Shown here: positions 32,314-32,574 of the stretch, piece by piece | Layout of the letters: every line of letters starts with the position of its first letter | Position numbering within the stretch: the first letter of the stretch is position 1 | NCBI RefSeq assembly: GCF_000003605.2 | Contig: NW_003146288.1 | Coordinates: 152,993 to 185,566, forward strand | Source: Saccoglossus kowalevskii | Taxonomy: Eukaryota > Hemichordata > Enteropneusta > Harrimaniidae | Length of the DNA stretch: 32,574 nt | Direction of reading: 5' to 3' | Position numbers and translations under genes: made by a program | The notes under the pieces: generated by a model | What the model saw: the letters and a program-made list of their open reading frames with translations, nothing else | The model's database searches: none | What the model was told of the DNA's origin: nothing

Positions 32314-32574
32314 TATACCAGGGCTCATACTGAGTAACTTGAGAACTTAAAGAAAACAACATAGCTCAATACTGTTCAAACTTTTTTACATGTATTTAGA
32401 AATAAATGAAACCACCAACAGAGGTGTGATGACAATAAAAGTTCCTCAATGTTACAATATTTTTAGGAAAACACGATGAATATAAACAAATGATGTATTT
32501 TGATTCATGAAATCATATGGATGCAACAACCTGTATGTTTCATGTTACAGTGGGAAAGATCCAGCATTGGGTTG
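32314..32574. other. Right edge, nothing firmly recognised
   Basis: AT-rich. A short - strand open stretch at 32574-32530 ending in ACAG|GTTGTT has the right phase to precede the first visible exon, but the donor is weak and the piece is too short to judge. Confidence 0.3.

Noticed and set aside
32040-32337. Overlapping open frames on both strands near the right edge
   Set aside because: They coincide with a palindromic MITE and have no splice or domain support.
32530-32574. Possible upstream exon of the SPRY/TIR gene at the window edge
   Set aside because: Phase is compatible but the donor (GTTGTT) is poor and the visible piece is too short to support.

Overview
The window is invertebrate nuclear DNA, probably from a marine animal such as a mollusc or another lophotrochozoan; the phylum is not settled by the sequence. 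The evidence is short exons with GT..AG introns, AT-rich introns full of small DNA transposons and minisatellites, and no bacterial-style operons. Two protein-coding genes face each other tail to tail.

Left half, + strand: a complete gene for inositol-3-phosphate synthase (ISYNA1/MIPS), five coding exons between 2213 and 11217 encoding 541 residues with every reading phase consistent. A possible promoter and 5' non-coding exon lie near 750-933. Introns hold a 13-bp-TIR element (2541-2897), a hairpin/tandem-repeat element (4134-5282) and a palindromic MITE (about 6500-6710).

Middle (about 12.4-20.7 kb): intergenic and repeat-dominated. A 3.7-kb hairpin/tandem-repeat element (12453-16190) carries a nested insert with a frameshifted zinc-finger pseudogene on the - strand (about 14859-15765). 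Further right are a 20-bp minisatellite (18611-18797) and weaker repeat fragments.

Right half, - strand: a 12-exon gene (31764 down to 20843), open at its 5' end. Exons spliced by eye with continuous phase give 674 residues: linker, SPRY domain, linker, second SPRY domain, linker, TIR domain, basic tail ending in Cys-Thr-Ile-Leu, a CaaX prenylation box of the geranylgeranyl type. This suggests a membrane-anchored TIR protein with two SPRY ligand-binding modules, plausibly in innate immunity or NAD+ metabolism. I do not recognise it as a named gene.

The most unusual structure is around the second SPRY domain's last exon (23466-23663). Its 3' splice site plus exon start is copied in an 84-bp tandem array upstream, and its donor site is tandemly copied downstream; the upstream copies lead to an in-frame stop. 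Three elements in the window (4134-5282, 12453-16190, 29947-31209) share one plan: terminal hairpin, GT-type simple repeat, long tandem units, and a half-hairpin at the far end. They resemble Helentron/HINE or bivalve 'pearl' elements.
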